The notes: a model not told the origin generated them from the sequence alone. A stretch of 64,000 bases of DNA from Neptunitalea chrysea (GCF_027924145.1 NZ_BRVP01000018.1:1-64000); one strand, 5' to 3'; positions 8,883-19,149 are shown, counted from the stretch's first letter. Made by a program: numbers and translations.

Positions 8883-10682
8883 ATGAGCCAACATCTGTTA
8901 TCATATATTAATTCGCCCTACGATCTGCGCCAGCTAACTGAAGCGCAGTTACCGCTGTTATCTAAAGAATTAAGAGAGTTTATTATTGATGTGGTTGCTA
9001 CCAAAGAAGGCCATTTAGGAGCAAGCTTAGGTGTAGTAGAACTTACCATTGCTTTACACTATGTATTTAATACGCCTGAAGACCTTTTGGTTTGGGACGT
9101 TGGTCACCAAGCTTATGGACACAAAATACTTACAGGACGAAGAGATGTATTTCATACCAACCGACAATTACATGGAATTAGTGGTTTCCCAAAACGTGCT
9201 GAAAGCGAATACGATGTATTTGGTACTGGGCATTCTTCTACTTCTATTTCGGCGGTATTGGGTATGGCTATGGCTTCGTACTTAAAAGGCGAAACTACCA
9301 AACAACACATTGCCGTTATTGGTGATGCCTCTATTGCTAGCGGTATGGCTTTTGAAGGTTTAAACCATGCGGGGGTAACCAATGCCAATATGTTGGTGAT
9401 ATTAAACGACAATGCTATTGGTATAGACCCAAGCGTGGGGGCTTTAAAGGAATACCTTACCAAGGTAAAAACCAACCCCAAGTTAGCGGAACATAACATT
9501 ATTAAATCGCTTAACTTTAATTATAGTGGTCCTATTGACGGACATAATTTGCCTGCACTTATAAAAGAGCTTCAACGTTTAAAGAAAATTGAAGGTCCTA
9601 AATTTTTGCATGTAATTACGACTAAAGGAAAAGGATTAAAGCAGGCGGAAGAAGACCAAATTACCTACCATGCACCCGGAAAATTTGATAAGCTTACCGG
9701 AGAACGAATTAAAAAAGAGTTTAGTGAACCCATGCCTCCAAAATATCAGGATGTATTTGGGCATACGATAGTAGAACTAGCAGAACAAAACCCTAAAATC
9801 ATAGGGATTACACCTGCTATGCCTACAGGCAGCTCGTTAAAATACATGATTGAGAAATTTCCTGATCGTGCTTTTGATGTGGGTATTGCCGAACAACATG
9901 CAGTGACCTTAGCAGCCGGAATGGCTACGCAAGGTATGATTCCGTTTTGCAATATTTACTCAACCTTTTTGCAACGTGCGTACGATCAGGTAATACACGA
10001 TGTGGCTTTGCAAAAACTTCCAGTAATCTTTTGTTTAGACCGAGCCGGATTAGTAGGTAAAGATGGTGCCACACACCATGGTGCTTTTGATATTGCCTAT
10101 TTAAAGTGTATCCCTAACCTTATTGTTTTTGCTCCGCGTAATGAGATTGAATTACGTAATATATTATATACTGCACAGTTAGGATTAGATGCTCCTATTG
10201 CTATACGCTACCCTAGAGGTAACGGTACTACCGTTAATTGGCAGCAACCTTTTGAAACCATTACCATAGGCAAAGGCACTACCCTAACCACGGGTACAAC
10301 TATAGCCCTACTTAGTATTGGTACCATTACTAAAAATGTTTCACAAGCGATAGATAACTTACAAGCTGAACATGAAAAAGTAAGTCATTACGATATGCGT
10401 TTTGTAAAACCTTTAGACACCCAATTATTGCACGACATATTTTTACATCACAAAGCAATAATAACCATTGAAGATGGTTGTATTAGTGGCGGCTTTGGAG
10501 AATCGGTATTGGCATTTGCCAATGCGCATAATTATACACAACAGGTATATACACTGGGCATACCCGATGCATTTATTGAACATGGAAACACCGCTTTTTT
10601 ACAAGAAATTTGTAAAATAGACGTTGTTAGTATTAAAGAAAAAATAATAGAAATAATAACCCAAACGCAAATTGAGAGCTAA
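8883..10682 (+). CDS. dxs: 1-deoxy-D-xylulose-5-phosphate synthase
   Basis: Dxs is the first enzyme of the MEP isoprenoid pathway: pyruvate plus glyceraldehyde-3-phosphate gives DXP, using thiamine diphosphate. The thiamine-binding motif GDASIASGMAFEGLNHAG and the transketolase-like half are present (GIAEQHAVTLAAGMA, with the cofactor-activating glutamate), followed by a transketolase C-terminal domain. I start it at 8883 (MSQHLLSYI) because the upstream TTG belongs to the promoter motif, giving 599 residues. It is somewhat shorter than the about 620-residue E. coli enzyme, as is usual in Bacteroidota. The DUF3078 gene follows eight bases after the stop. Confidence 0.98.
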   Translation: MSQHLLSYINSPYDLRQLTEAQLPLLSKELREFIIDVVATKEGHLGASLGVVELTIALHYVFNTPEDLLVWDVGHQAYGHKILTGRRDVFHTNRQLHGISGFPKRAESEYDVFGTGHSSTSISAVLGMAMASYLKGETTKQHIAVIGDASIASGMAFEGLNHAGVTNANMLVILNDNAIGIDPSVGALKEYLTKVKTNPKLAEHNIIKSLNFNYSGPIDGHNLPALIKELQRLKKIEGPKFLHVITTKGKGLKQAEEDQITYHAPGKFDKLTGERIKKEFSEPMPPKYQDVFGHTIVELAEQNPKIIGITPAMPTGSSLKYMIEKFPDRAFDVGIAEQHAVTLAAGMATQGMIPFCNIYSTFLQRAYDQVIHDVALQKLPVIFCLDRAGLVGKDGATHHGAFDIAYLKCIPNLIVFAPRNEIELRNILYTAQLGLDAPIAIRYPRGNGTTVNWQQPFETITIGKGTTLTTGTTIALLSIGTITKNVSQAIDNLQAEHEKVSHYDMRFVKPLDTQLLHDIFLHHKAIITIEDGCISGGFGESVLAFANAHNYTQQVYTLGIPDAFIEHGNTAFLQEICKIDVVSIKEKIIEIITQTQIES

Positions 10683-10689
10683 CAGAAAA

Positions 10690-11742
10690 ATGAAGGTATT
10701 TAGATTACTGCTTATTTTTACCGTTCTGATTTCCTTAAAAACGAACGCCCAAGATTCTATTAAAGTAACAAAACTTCCTATGTCGGAAATTTTGAATCTG
10801 AAGTTTGATTATGTCGACAAAAGTGCCCCTATAAAACAAACCGATAAAAAGCAAAAAACAAAAAAGGAGAAAGTAATACCTGAAGCTTCATGGATCAAAA
10901 GCAACAAGATTAGCGTAAACCTAAACGAAGTAGCTTTTTCTAACTGGAATGCAGGGGGTGAAAACTCTATTTCTGCAATTACGAAAGGTACCTTTAGTAG
11001 AAAATACGAAGACCGTTATTTACAATGGAGTAATGAAATGGTTTTAAAATATGGTTTAAACTTACAGGAGGGACAAGGAATTAGAAAAACGGATGACGGT
11101 ATGAGCTTAAACTCCACCTTTGGTTATCGTAAAGATTCACTTTCTTACTGGTTCTACTCTGCTAAGCTAACCTTTAACTCTCAGTTTAGTAATGGTTACA
11201 ATTACCCTGATAAAGATAATCCTATATCGCGTTTCATGGCACCGGGTTACTTATTTGTTGGTTTGGGTATGGAGTATTCTGATACGCCTGAAAAATTAAC
11301 AGTATACATATCTCCGGGTACATTTAAGGCTACCTTTGTGCTAGATCAGGATTTGGCAAACAATGGATCCTTCGGGGTTACCGGAGCACGATACGACAGT
11401 TCAGGAAACATTATTGAAGAAGGGAAAAAGTACTTTGGGGAATTTGGTATATTAGTTTCAGGTACTTGGAAAAAGAAACTATACGACAATATGGCCATGA
11501 ATAACAGCATCAGTTTTTATACTGACTATATTAACAGTTTTGGAAATATTGATATTGACTGGGAAATGAGCGTAGATCTTACCGTAAACAAATTTGTAAA
11601 AGCCAACATAGGTACGCATATCAAATACGATGACGATGTAAAATTTGTGTCAGCCGAAGATGAAAATGGTAATGATGCCTCGTATGGTGCCAGAATGCAG
11701 TTAAAACAATTATTAGGTGTAGGTTTAAGTTACTCCTTTTAA
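10690..11742 (+). CDS. DUF3078 outer-membrane beta-barrel protein
   Basis: The 350-residue product starts MKVFRLLLIFTVLISLKTNA, a signal peptide. It has many short amphipathic strands with aromatic girdle residues and ends in an aromatic-rich strand (LLGVGLSYSF), typical of outer-membrane barrels. The pattern SGTWKKKLYDNMAMNNSIS and the middle region fit DUF3078, a Bacteroidota family of unknown role. It follows dxs by a few bases and is probably co-transcribed. An in-frame upstream ATG overlaps dxs, and I prefer the start next to the signal peptide. Confidence 0.85.
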   Translation: MKVFRLLLIFTVLISLKTNAQDSIKVTKLPMSEILNLKFDYVDKSAPIKQTDKKQKTKKEKVIPEASWIKSNKISVNLNEVAFSNWNAGGENSISAITKGTFSRKYEDRYLQWSNEMVLKYGLNLQEGQGIRKTDDGMSLNSTFGYRKDSLSYWFYSAKLTFNSQFSNGYNYPDKDNPISRFMAPGYLFVGLGMEYSDTPEKLTVYISPGTFKATFVLDQDLANNGSFGVTGARYDSSGNIIEEGKKYFGEFGILVSGTWKKKLYDNMAMNNSISFYTDYINSFGNIDIDWEMSVDLTVNKFVKANIGTHIKYDDDVKFVSAEDENGNDASYGARMQLKQLLGVGLSYSF

Positions 11743-12750
11743 CTAACACATTATCTCTGCTAATAGCTTATACGAATACAAACGCTCTTCATGGCTGTAT
11801 ATATGAGATACGGCCATAAGCTCGTTAATATTAGTGGTCTTTATAAACTCTTGTACTTCTGTTTTAACGGTTTCTTTACTTCCTATAAAAGAATAGGTAA
11901 GCATTTTTGAAGCTGCCTCTGCATGGTACACACTCCATAACTCGTTCATATTTTCTACCGGTGGCGGCATTCTACGTAAATTTCCTGTTATAATACTCAT
12001 AAACACCTGCTTTAAAGTAGTAGATAAGTATTGAGCATGTGCATCGGTATCGGCCGCTATTACATTTACGCAGGCTATTATATAAGGCTCTTTTAAGTAT
12101 CCAGAAGAAGCATTAAAATTCTTTCTGTAAATTTCAATTGCGTCCATAAACTGTGCTGGCGCAAAATGACTTGCAAATACATATGGTAATCCCTTTGCGG
12201 CTGCTAAATAAGCACTATCTGTACTAGAACCTAAAATATACATAGGTACCTCTGCACCTTCTGCTATATATGCACGTACCTGACTTCCTTCATTATCGGC
12301 AGCAAAGTACTTCTCTATTTTTTCAATTTCATACGGAAAATGGCGTGCCGCCGTCATTCTATCTGTTCTAATAGCTTGTGCGGTTACCTGATCGGTACCT
12401 GGTGCTCTGCCTAATCCCATATCAATTCTACCCTGATACAAATGTGCTAACGTACCAAATTGTTCGGCTACGATTAACGGACTATGATTGGGTAGCATAA
12501 TACCTCCTGAACCTACACGGATATGACTAGTATTTGACGCAATATGACTCATTAAAACCGTAGTAGCCGAGCTAGCAATATTTGGCATGTTATGGTGCTC
12601 TGCCAGCCAAAAACGCTTATATCCTAATTGTTCGGTGGTTTGTGCAAGGTCTACACTATTGTGCAACGCTTCAGGAATAGTAGCTCCTTGAGTTATAGGT
12701 ATTAAATCTAATACAGAAACAGGTAATTGGGTATGGGGGAATTCGCTCAT
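11743..12750 (-). CDS. Luciferase-like flavin-dependent monooxygenase (LLM class)
   Basis: The 335-residue protein has the bacterial luciferase TIM-barrel pattern: LAEHHNMPNIASSAT near the N-terminus, then VGSGGIMLPNHSPL, then DMGLGRAPGTD. These are hallmark segments of the MsnO8/YhbW-type LLM oxidoreductases, which use FMNH2. The substrate is unknown. It converges on the DUF3078 gene with stop codons directly adjacent, so no terminator fits between them. Confidence 0.93.
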   Translation of the reverse strand: MSEFPHTQLPVSVLDLIPITQGATIPEALHNSVDLAQTTEQLGYKRFWLAEHHNMPNIASSATTVLMSHIASNTSHIRVGSGGIMLPNHSPLIVAEQFGTLAHLYQGRIDMGLGRAPGTDQVTAQAIRTDRMTAARHFPYEIEKIEKYFAADNEGSQVRAYIAEGAEVPMYILGSSTDSAYLAAAKGLPYVFASHFAPAQFMDAIEIYRKNFNASSGYLKEPYIIACVNVIAADTDAHAQYLSTTLKQVFMSIITGNLRRMPPPVENMNELWSVYHAEAASKMLTYSFIGSKETVKTEVQEFIKTTNINELMAVSHIYSHEERLYSYKLLAEIMC

Positions 12751-12816
12751 AATTCATGTATCATTGTTCTCCCTACAAAAGTACAAAAAAGAAAATTGAG
12801 TATAACCAACACAGTA

Positions 12817-12985
12817 GTAAACTACTTCGAGCCAAGCCCACTAAGCATTTAGTACGCATGGCATTTCTATTTCAGTACTCTATGGCTAACGGTTACCAAG
12901 ATACCAAATGCTCTGGTTGGGTTACTGCCTTGTAAACCTCATCGTAAGACACTTTCATTACTCAATAATGATAGATATGATGAGC
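12817..12985. repeat. Dispersed repeat copy B with an inverted half copy
   Basis: Bases 12817-12855 carry the left half of the family (AAACTACTTCGAGCCAAG, then AAGCATTTAGTA). Bases 12955-12985 carry an inverted, degenerate right half (TTACTCAATAATGATAGATA). The whole occupies most of the 247-bp gap upstream of the LLM oxidoreductase. Nothing else was seen in this gap. Confidence 0.6.
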
Positions 12986-12997
12986 CATAACTACTTA

Positions 12998-13435
12998 TTA
13001 AATAATCCATCGCTTTTTTGCTGCGATATATGAGAACCATAATAAAAAAGCTCCTATAAAAACAATAGCTAAACTCATTATAGTATCCATTCCAAAACCT
13101 TTAAGGCTAATAAAATCGATCACCACAAAAGTGTAATACGACTGTACTAACACGGCTATAAATGAGATTAAAAATAAATAGTGCGACCAGCTTTTTCTTA
13201 AGGTTAATCCAAGAGAGGCAATTGCTGCAGAAATAGTTGCTATTCCAAATACAATAGCAGACCACTCCGGATACATTCGTCTAATCTTTTGATCTAATTC
13301 AGGCATTTGATCAATTACCTCAGGGGTAACAAATGTATCTCCTACAAAGGCTAATACCCCCATTAAATTCCAGATAATAGCTAAAATAGCTACTATCATA
13401 AACCACACCGGTGGTTTTACGGCTGTTGGTGACAT
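12998..13435 (-). CDS. Four-TM hypothetical membrane protein
   Basis: The 145-residue protein has four predicted membrane helices (about 10-30, 60-80, 85-105 and 110-135). Its N-terminus, KPPVWFMIVAILAIIWNLMG, is typical of small flavobacterial membrane proteins annotated as sugar transporter-like, but no residue supports a transport role. The gene is isolated. Function unknown. Confidence 0.75.
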   Translation of the reverse strand: MSPTAVKPPVWFMIVAILAIIWNLMGVLAFVGDTFVTPEVIDQMPELDQKIRRMYPEWSAIVFGIATISAAIASLGLTLRKSWSHYLFLISFIAVLVQSYYTFVVIDFISLKGFGMDTIMSLAIVFIGAFLLWFSYIAAKKRWII

Positions 13436-13713
13436 AAGTTTGAGTTTTAATTAGTTGTTATAAGATACATTTTTTAATCATACTATTTACACAATCGATA
13501 AAAACCAGTTATTATTTCTTTTAACACAAAGTCTTTTATCCAATTACCTCCTGTATCTATATAAATAAACGCATTATCTTGTAATACTGATGCTACGCCG
13601 TTTCTAAAAGTTAAACTCTAACTTATTTTAGGCTATTTACTCTTTAATTAAGCTTAATCCCATAAAATTATGCGATTGAGAAGAGCATGAGAAGTAATCT
13701 ACTTTAATCTAAG

Positions 13714-14100
13714 TTATGAAATCTCAATCATCAAGCTATCTATAACTTCTGGGGTTAAGGGTTTGGTAAGGTATCCGCTTAGCATTTTATAAGTTTTGGC
13801 ACGGGTAATATCTGCCGGATCTACAGAAGAAGTTAACAAATAGATTGTAAGGTTAGGAAAGTTAAGAGACCGGAGCGCATCTAAGAACTGCCATCCATCC
13901 ATTACAGGCATATTAATATCCAACAATATAAGGTCGGGTAAGTCTGCTCCCGCTTTATATTCATTTTTTAAATGACCTAACGCTATTTCTCCATTTTTAA
14001 AAGAACAGATACTCTTTGCACAATTTTGTAGCTGAATCATTTTAGTAGCTGTTAATAAAAAAATAGGGTTGTCATCAATTATGCAAATATTTTGTAACAT
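13714..14100 (-). CDS. Stand-alone receiver-domain response regulator
   Basis: The 128-residue protein is a single CheY-like receiver. It has the acidic pair in CIIDDNP, the phospho-acceptor aspartate in LLDINMPVMDGW, the conserved T/S in YLLTSSVDP and the lysine in YLTKPL. It has no output domain. It starts six bases after the stop of the PAS histidine kinase, so the two form an operon and it is presumably phosphorylated by that kinase. The downstream target is unknown. Confidence 0.93.
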   Translation of the reverse strand: MLQNICIIDDNPIFLLTATKMIQLQNCAKSICSFKNGEIALGHLKNEYKAGADLPDLILLDINMPVMDGWQFLDALRSLNFPNLTIYLLTSSVDPADITRAKTYKMLSGYLTKPLTPEVIDSLMIEIS

Positions 14101-14106
14101 GGTGTC

Positions 14107-15963
14107 CTATTTTTTTAAATATACAATAAAACTACTTCCCATCAACGGGACACTCGATACTTCAATACAACCTCCAAATGCTTCGAGCTGATTTTTAACT
14201 AAAAATAGCCCAATTCCTCTTGCCTTTGAATGATTATGAAAGCTATTGTACATTTTAAACAATTTATGCCCATTACGCTTCATATCTATCCCCAAACCAT
14301 TATCAGAAAAAGTAACCTCTACAAAGTCTTTTCTCTCCACCACCAATATTGTAATTTTTAAAGGTGCTAACGGCGATCTGAATTTACATGCATTATCTAG
14401 CAGTTGCCAAATAATATTATCTAAATACTTTGCCCTAAAATTAACATATACGTCTTCAGATATATCAATCACTATTTCAGGTATCTCTTCATTCAAAAGA
14501 TTTTCTTTAATCTTTTCAATCCCTTTATCTAAATATGTTTTTAAATGTAGCTTTTCAATTTGTTTACTTCCTTGATTATAAATAAATATTACTTCATTTA
14601 AATCGCTAATGGTATTACTTAAATTACGAACACTCTGGCTAAGAATTGGAAAATACGGATCTTTTTCACCCTCAGTATGCTCCATATGAATTAAGCTCAA
14701 TAACATTTCCATATCGCTTGTATGCGAGCGCAACTGATGAGATACAATCTGCGCAAAACTAAAAAGCCGCCTATTTTGGTCTTTTGTCACATTCATAAGA
14801 GAAGCTACCTGCATTTCCGTTTTTTTCCTGTTCGTAATATCTACTATTTGAGATAATACCGTTTGCATACCTTTCTCTTTAATTAAAGACAACGAGACTA
14901 ACCCCCATAACACCTCCCCATTTTTATGAAGATATCGCTTTTCTAAGGTTTTATATGCATACCTACCTTCCTTTAAACCTATAACCACATCAATGGTTTT
15001 TTGTTTATCATGCGGATGCGTAAAAGCCATCATCTCTTTAAGAATAAGTTCTTCTTCCGTATACCCTATAAAATTCATAAAGCTGTTATTACACTTTATA
15101 ATTCTATGCCTATCATCTACCTGTATAATAGAAGTTGCGGCATACTCAAACATGTTACGGTAAAGCATCTCTTGTTTCTCTAATTGCTGATAATTATTTA
15201 CAACAACATCTATATCTTGCACTATACCATAAGCTCTGGTACAACTACTTTCCTCCATAATAGGAATACCAATTAATCGCACCCATTTTAGTGTTCCATC
15301 GGGTCTTTGCATCTGAACCTCAAAATCGAAATCTTTACCTTTATAGAGCTGCTGAAAATTTTCCATTAGGAGATCGTAATTAAGAGCCTTTTTATAGAAA
15401 TCTAATCTATTAGTAAAATCACAGATAAAATCTTCTTCAACTCCAAATATACTTTTAGTTTGCTTATCCCAATAAATGGTTTCATTCTGCATATTCACCT
15501 CCCACATCCCTATTTTAGCGATCTTATTGGCTCGTTTTTCAAGATCGTAATATTTTCCTAAAACCTCTGCAACAGGTTCCAATTGTAAAAATGCTATAAA
15601 GCGAGCTGGTTTTCGCTCTTCATTAAATATTACATATCCATAATATTTAAACCATAAGATATTTTCCTTTTTATCTTTAATTTGTAGAATATTTTCATAA
15701 TATCCTTCCTGTAATTGATTTCTAAGTACAAAAATAATTCGCTCTCTATCTACATTAGAAGTAACTTTGTTCCATAAACTTTGACCTTCAGAAACTATTT
15801 CGTGTGGTGTATATCCTAAATTTCTATAAAAAGAAGGTGTTACCCAAATATCATTTGGTTCTAGAAGATTCCATATGAGTTGGCCGTCACAAGAAGGAGG
15901 TTTTATCTCCTGTACTTTAGCTAAAATTGAATATTGGCTTAATTCTTCCTCAAGATAGGTCAT
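14107..15963 (-). CDS. Cytoplasmic multi-PAS sensor histidine kinase
   Basis: The 618-residue protein has no membrane segment. Three PAS/PAC units occupy roughly residues 20-130, 150-255 and 265-385 (ENILWFKYYGYVIFNEERKP; GTLKWVRLIGIP; GEVLWGLVSLSL). The dimerisation/phospho-acceptor helix follows, with the histidine near residue 408 in VSHQLRSHTSD, a flavobacterial variant. The ATPase domain has the N box (DNACKF), a G box (DNGLGID) and a second glycine motif (GIGLFLVKNQLEAFGG). It pairs with the receiver gene directly downstream. The signal is probably an intracellular ligand or redox cue, but the PAS cofactor cannot be read from the sequence. Confidence 0.93.
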   Translation of the reverse strand: MTYLEEELSQYSILAKVQEIKPPSCDGQLIWNLLEPNDIWVTPSFYRNLGYTPHEIVSEGQSLWNKVTSNVDRERIIFVLRNQLQEGYYENILQIKDKKENILWFKYYGYVIFNEERKPARFIAFLQLEPVAEVLGKYYDLEKRANKIAKIGMWEVNMQNETIYWDKQTKSIFGVEEDFICDFTNRLDFYKKALNYDLLMENFQQLYKGKDFDFEVQMQRPDGTLKWVRLIGIPIMEESSCTRAYGIVQDIDVVVNNYQQLEKQEMLYRNMFEYAATSIIQVDDRHRIIKCNNSFMNFIGYTEEELILKEMMAFTHPHDKQKTIDVVIGLKEGRYAYKTLEKRYLHKNGEVLWGLVSLSLIKEKGMQTVLSQIVDITNRKKTEMQVASLMNVTKDQNRRLFSFAQIVSHQLRSHTSDMEMLLSLIHMEHTEGEKDPYFPILSQSVRNLSNTISDLNEVIFIYNQGSKQIEKLHLKTYLDKGIEKIKENLLNEEIPEIVIDISEDVYVNFRAKYLDNIIWQLLDNACKFRSPLAPLKITILVVERKDFVEVTFSDNGLGIDMKRNGHKLFKMYNSFHNHSKARGIGLFLVKNQLEAFGGCIEVSSVPLMGSSFIVYLKK

Positions 15964-16167
15964 AATAATATTAATAATAAGAATTGGGTACGTAAACCTA
16001 ATTAAATTAGCTATGTTTTCAAAACACTAATATCTTTTACCTTCATTTTATTTTGTAATTATAACAATTACCAGACAGCTTAAAATAAAACACCCCACAA
16101 TAGTAAGAGAAGTTACCCTGTTTAAAACCACCTAATCTTTATAAAATATAACGTCAATTCTTTAAGT

Positions 16168-16193
16168 AGTTAATCTCGCTTATTAAGTAAAAT
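16168..16193 (+). repeat. Dispersed repeat, right-half copy
   Basis: TTAATCTCGCTTATTAAGTAAA matches the right arm of the family (TTAATCTCAATTATTAAGTAAA in copy C) with two changes. It lies in the gap between the PAS kinase and the DUF808 gene. Confidence 0.5.
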
Positions 16194-16201
16194 ACTGAGC
16201 A

Positions 16202-17071
16202 CTAACATTTATTCTTTTTAAAGATCTTTTTACCTCTGGTAATTACAAGTAAAACAACTGTACCTCCAATAAGACCTACCGATACTTCTACTAATAACGC
16301 AGGGAATTCTTCGGCCAGATGATGTATATAAGGTATATTGTGCACAAAAATACCACCCGAAACAAGTATTAAGGCAATAGTACCAACTAGCCCTAAAATA
16401 CGTATAATTATAGGCAATGCTTTCACCAATAAATGGCCTAACTTCCCTAAAAAGCCTTTATCATTACTGCGCTTAATAAGTTTAAAACCTGCATCATCCA
16501 TACGAACAATTAAGGCTACAATACCATAAATACCAACAGTAGCTAATAAAGCAACAATAACCACTGTTATTATTTGCACGGTTAAAGCCTCCTCTATAAC
16601 CGAGCTTAACGCTATAATTACAATCTCTACAGATAATATAAAATCGGTTGAGATAGCTGCTTTTATTTTACTTTTTTCAGCTTCCTTCGCGCTTTCTGCG
16701 GTAAGAGCAGCCTCTACACTATGGGTATGATGACCTCTATGAAACAAATACTCATAAATTTTTTCTACTCCTTCATATGCCAAATAAAAACCCCCAATAA
16801 TTAACACAACGGTTATGGCTATAGGTAGGTAGACTTGCAATAAAAAAACGATAGGAATAATAATAATTTTATTCAGTAATGCTCCTTTTGTAATTGCCCA
16901 TAATACGGGTAACTCTCTAGACGATACAAATCCAGTTGCTTTTTCTGCATTAACCGCTAAATCGTCTCCTAAAATTCCTGCTGTTTTTTGGGATGCTATT
17001 TTACTGGCTGATGCCACATCATCCATTAATGAAGCTATATCATCTAAAATTGCAAAAAAACCTGATGCCAT
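16202..17071 (-). CDS. DUF808 (YedI-like) inner-membrane protein
   Basis: The 289-residue protein opens with MASGFFAILDDIASLMDDV and continues with the TAGILGDDLAVNAEKATGF segment that is diagnostic of the DUF808/YedI family. It has about six membrane helices. The family is widespread in bacteria without a proven function. It stands alone on the minus strand. The length is typical. Confidence 0.92.
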   Translation of the reverse strand: MASGFFAILDDIASLMDDVASASKIASQKTAGILGDDLAVNAEKATGFVSSRELPVLWAITKGALLNKIIIIPIVFLLQVYLPIAITVVLIIGGFYLAYEGVEKIYEYLFHRGHHTHSVEAALTAESAKEAEKSKIKAAISTDFILSVEIVIIALSSVIEEALTVQIITVVIVALLATVGIYGIVALIVRMDDAGFKLIKRSNDKGFLGKLGHLLVKALPIIIRILGLVGTIALILVSGGIFVHNIPYIHHLAEEFPALLVEVSVGLIGGTVVLLVITRGKKIFKKNKC

Positions 17072-17177
17072 ATATTTATGTTTTTTTAAACAAAAATAAA
17101 CGGATATTTCAAAACATAGAGAAAATTTATGCTAATAAAACTTAAAACCTTTGATAACTATTTACAACATATATACC

Positions 17178-17615
17178 TTACTGTGTCTTCTCTATAACAA
17201 AAGCTCTTATCACATTAATTACATACACTAATTGTGCAACCATGAATAAGAAAAATGAAATTAGCTGTCCAGCCCCATCAAAAATATAGAAATCATTAAA
17301 ATATATACTACTATCTACACCATATAGCTGAAGGTAAAAAAGTAGGTATCCTAAAAAGACAAAACTTATTAGTATATGAAAACCTGATAGTACAACAGAT
17401 AATCTTCTTTTTACTTTATACACCCCCCAATAACCTAAACCTAAAAGCCCCCATAGGAATATTAAAAATACCGTTGCATAATAATAAGGCATTACATAAT
17501 AGGTATCATAAATATTTATGACCAAGTCTTTCCCAAAATTATAAAATACCAAAACCAGCGGTAACAGTAACATTATAAAAAAGGGCAAGTGTGGTTTTTG
17601 AAGCAGCAGTTTCAT
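17178..17615 (-). CDS. Four-TM hypothetical protein with a DTYYV motif
   Basis: The 145-residue protein has four hydrophobic helices. Between helices 1 and 2 it carries NIYDTYYVMPYYYATVF, which resembles the loop preceding a haem-ligand helix in cytochrome c oxidase subunit I (DTYYVVAHFHYV). The histidines are replaced by prolines and tyrosines, so a haem role is not supported. Similar small proteins occur in Bacteroidota without a known function. Confidence 0.7.
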   Translation of the reverse strand: MKLLLQKPHLPFFIMLLLPLVLVFYNFGKDLVINIYDTYYVMPYYYATVFLIFLWGLLGLGYWGVYKVKRRLSVVLSGFHILISFVFLGYLLFYLQLYGVDSSIYFNDFYIFDGAGQLISFFLFMVAQLVYVINVIRAFVIEKTQ

Positions 17616-17744
17616 AAATAGTCAGGTTAATTTTAAAGACATAAAAATACATGAAAAACATATTTAGGTGTAAATTAAATAATTAAATTTACCTCATACC
17701 ATAAAAACGAATACATAACCCGTCAACCAGTACTTTAAAAGAAA

Positions 17745-19040
17745 ATGAGACCTCATACCCCTTTATATTGTGTACTCCTTACAATATTGTGCACACCTGT
17801 TTTATTATTTTCTCAAAATTCATCTACAGACACCATATCAGGTATTTTCAAAGAACCTCTGCTATTCACAGAAGTAAATCCACTACATTCGTTTGGTATA
17901 TTTACACTAGATGCTCCTTTATACGTTGGTACCTTTAAAGAAAAAGGAGGTAGATTCTCTGCTGGTTACTCTATGGGGAATACATGGCACCCACAGGCTA
18001 CTGTATATTATCCAAAAGGATTAACCCCAAATCAACGTACAGAAGTTAATAATTTATTCTACACCAAACGTCCTGCATATTTTGAAGAGCATAGTATAGA
18101 AACCGAAACCAAAACACTATCTACCGATGGTATTTTGCAAAATCTAAACCTTTCTTATCTATTGCAACTTGAAAGAAAGGGAGCCTTTTTATTTACTTTA
18201 AATACACATCTTTTATCGGGTGGCGACTTCCCGCTGTTCTATTTAGCAGGGGATCATTTTATTGAACAATTTCATGATGTACTTGGACAAGTAGATAATT
18301 TTGGACGAAGACTATACCCATCTAACAAGGCCCATATTGAGTTTATTGACGAAAACAAAAATACCATTAGAATTAATAAAGGGGATGCCTTTCTAGGCAC
18401 ATTAGACACACATTACTGGCTACCCATTTGGAGAAAATCTACGCCACTAGCATTTTATACCCTACAAGGTGGAGCACATTTGGGTATACCGCTAAATTCT
18501 TACTATCCTAAGGTATCGGGAGGTGTTTCTGCTGCTTTATTTACACGTCAACAAATTGGAGGTAAAACAACTTTAGATATTGCTTTAGACGGACTTGTTA
18601 CGCACCACTCCCTTATCAGTTTAAAAGAAACCGCTAATATCATAGACCGCGATGTAAGAAATAGTTTTAAATTCTATTTTGGGTTTAATTTTTACAACCC
18701 TAAAAAAGACAAAACTTTTTTTGCTGGTATGTTAACCAACTACCAAGATGCTTATTTAAAAGGCTCTATTTTTAGTACTAGTCAAGATGAATACCAAGAT
18801 CTTGGTGTATCGTACTTAAGAGCTGGTGATGTTTGGGAAGGAGAGGAAATAACATCTTCCTATTTTCCTTTAACTAAATTAACACCTGCCTCTATGTATT
18901 TCTTTTCTATAAAAACATATATTCTATTAGGTACCCGAACTAAAAATGGTGATTTTACATTTACTCTAGGAGAAGATATATTATCAGTTAATAATGCCCC
19001 CGATATACAATATGGTGTTAGTTATACATTTAAGATGTAG
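17745..19040 (+). CDS. Putative outer-membrane protein (possibly DUF3187)
   Basis: The 431-residue product has a signal peptide (cleavage near LLFSQ) and a strand-rich body with alternating hydrophobicity, ending YGVSYTFKM, an aromatic-terminal strand typical of outer-membrane barrels. The segment YLLQLERKGAFLF and the long dimerless middle remind me of DUF3187 proteins, but I am not sure of that family. It is monocistronic and shares a bidirectional terminator with the convergent gene at 19150. Confidence 0.7.
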   Translation: MRPHTPLYCVLLTILCTPVLLFSQNSSTDTISGIFKEPLLFTEVNPLHSFGIFTLDAPLYVGTFKEKGGRFSAGYSMGNTWHPQATVYYPKGLTPNQRTEVNNLFYTKRPAYFEEHSIETETKTLSTDGILQNLNLSYLLQLERKGAFLFTLNTHLLSGGDFPLFYLAGDHFIEQFHDVLGQVDNFGRRLYPSNKAHIEFIDENKNTIRINKGDAFLGTLDTHYWLPIWRKSTPLAFYTLQGGAHLGIPLNSYYPKVSGGVSAALFTRQQIGGKTTLDIALDGLVTHHSLISLKETANIIDRDVRNSFKFYFGFNFYNPKKDKTFFAGMLTNYQDAYLKGSIFSTSQDEYQDLGVSYLRAGDVWEGEEITSSYFPLTKLTPASMYFFSIKTYILLGTRTKNGDFTFTLGEDILSVNNAPDIQYGVSYTFKM

Positions 19041-19095
19041 CTGGTAACTTTGTAGTAAGCACACCAGATCATTTAGAAAAATAATAATTATAACA

Positions 19096-19131
19096 AAAAA
19101 ACGCTTTTATATTTCTATAGAAGCGTTTTTG
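19096..19131. terminator. Bidirectional terminator
   Basis: The stem AAAAACGCTTTT / AGAAGCGTTTTT separates two convergent genes, the putative barrel protein ending at 19040 and the minus-strand gene ending at 19150. Confidence 0.85.
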
Positions 19132-19149
19132 TATAAGCAATTTATAAGT

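Noticed and set aside
17178..17615. Cytochrome oxidase subunit I fragment
   Set aside because: The DTYYV loop is similar but no haem or copper histidines are present.
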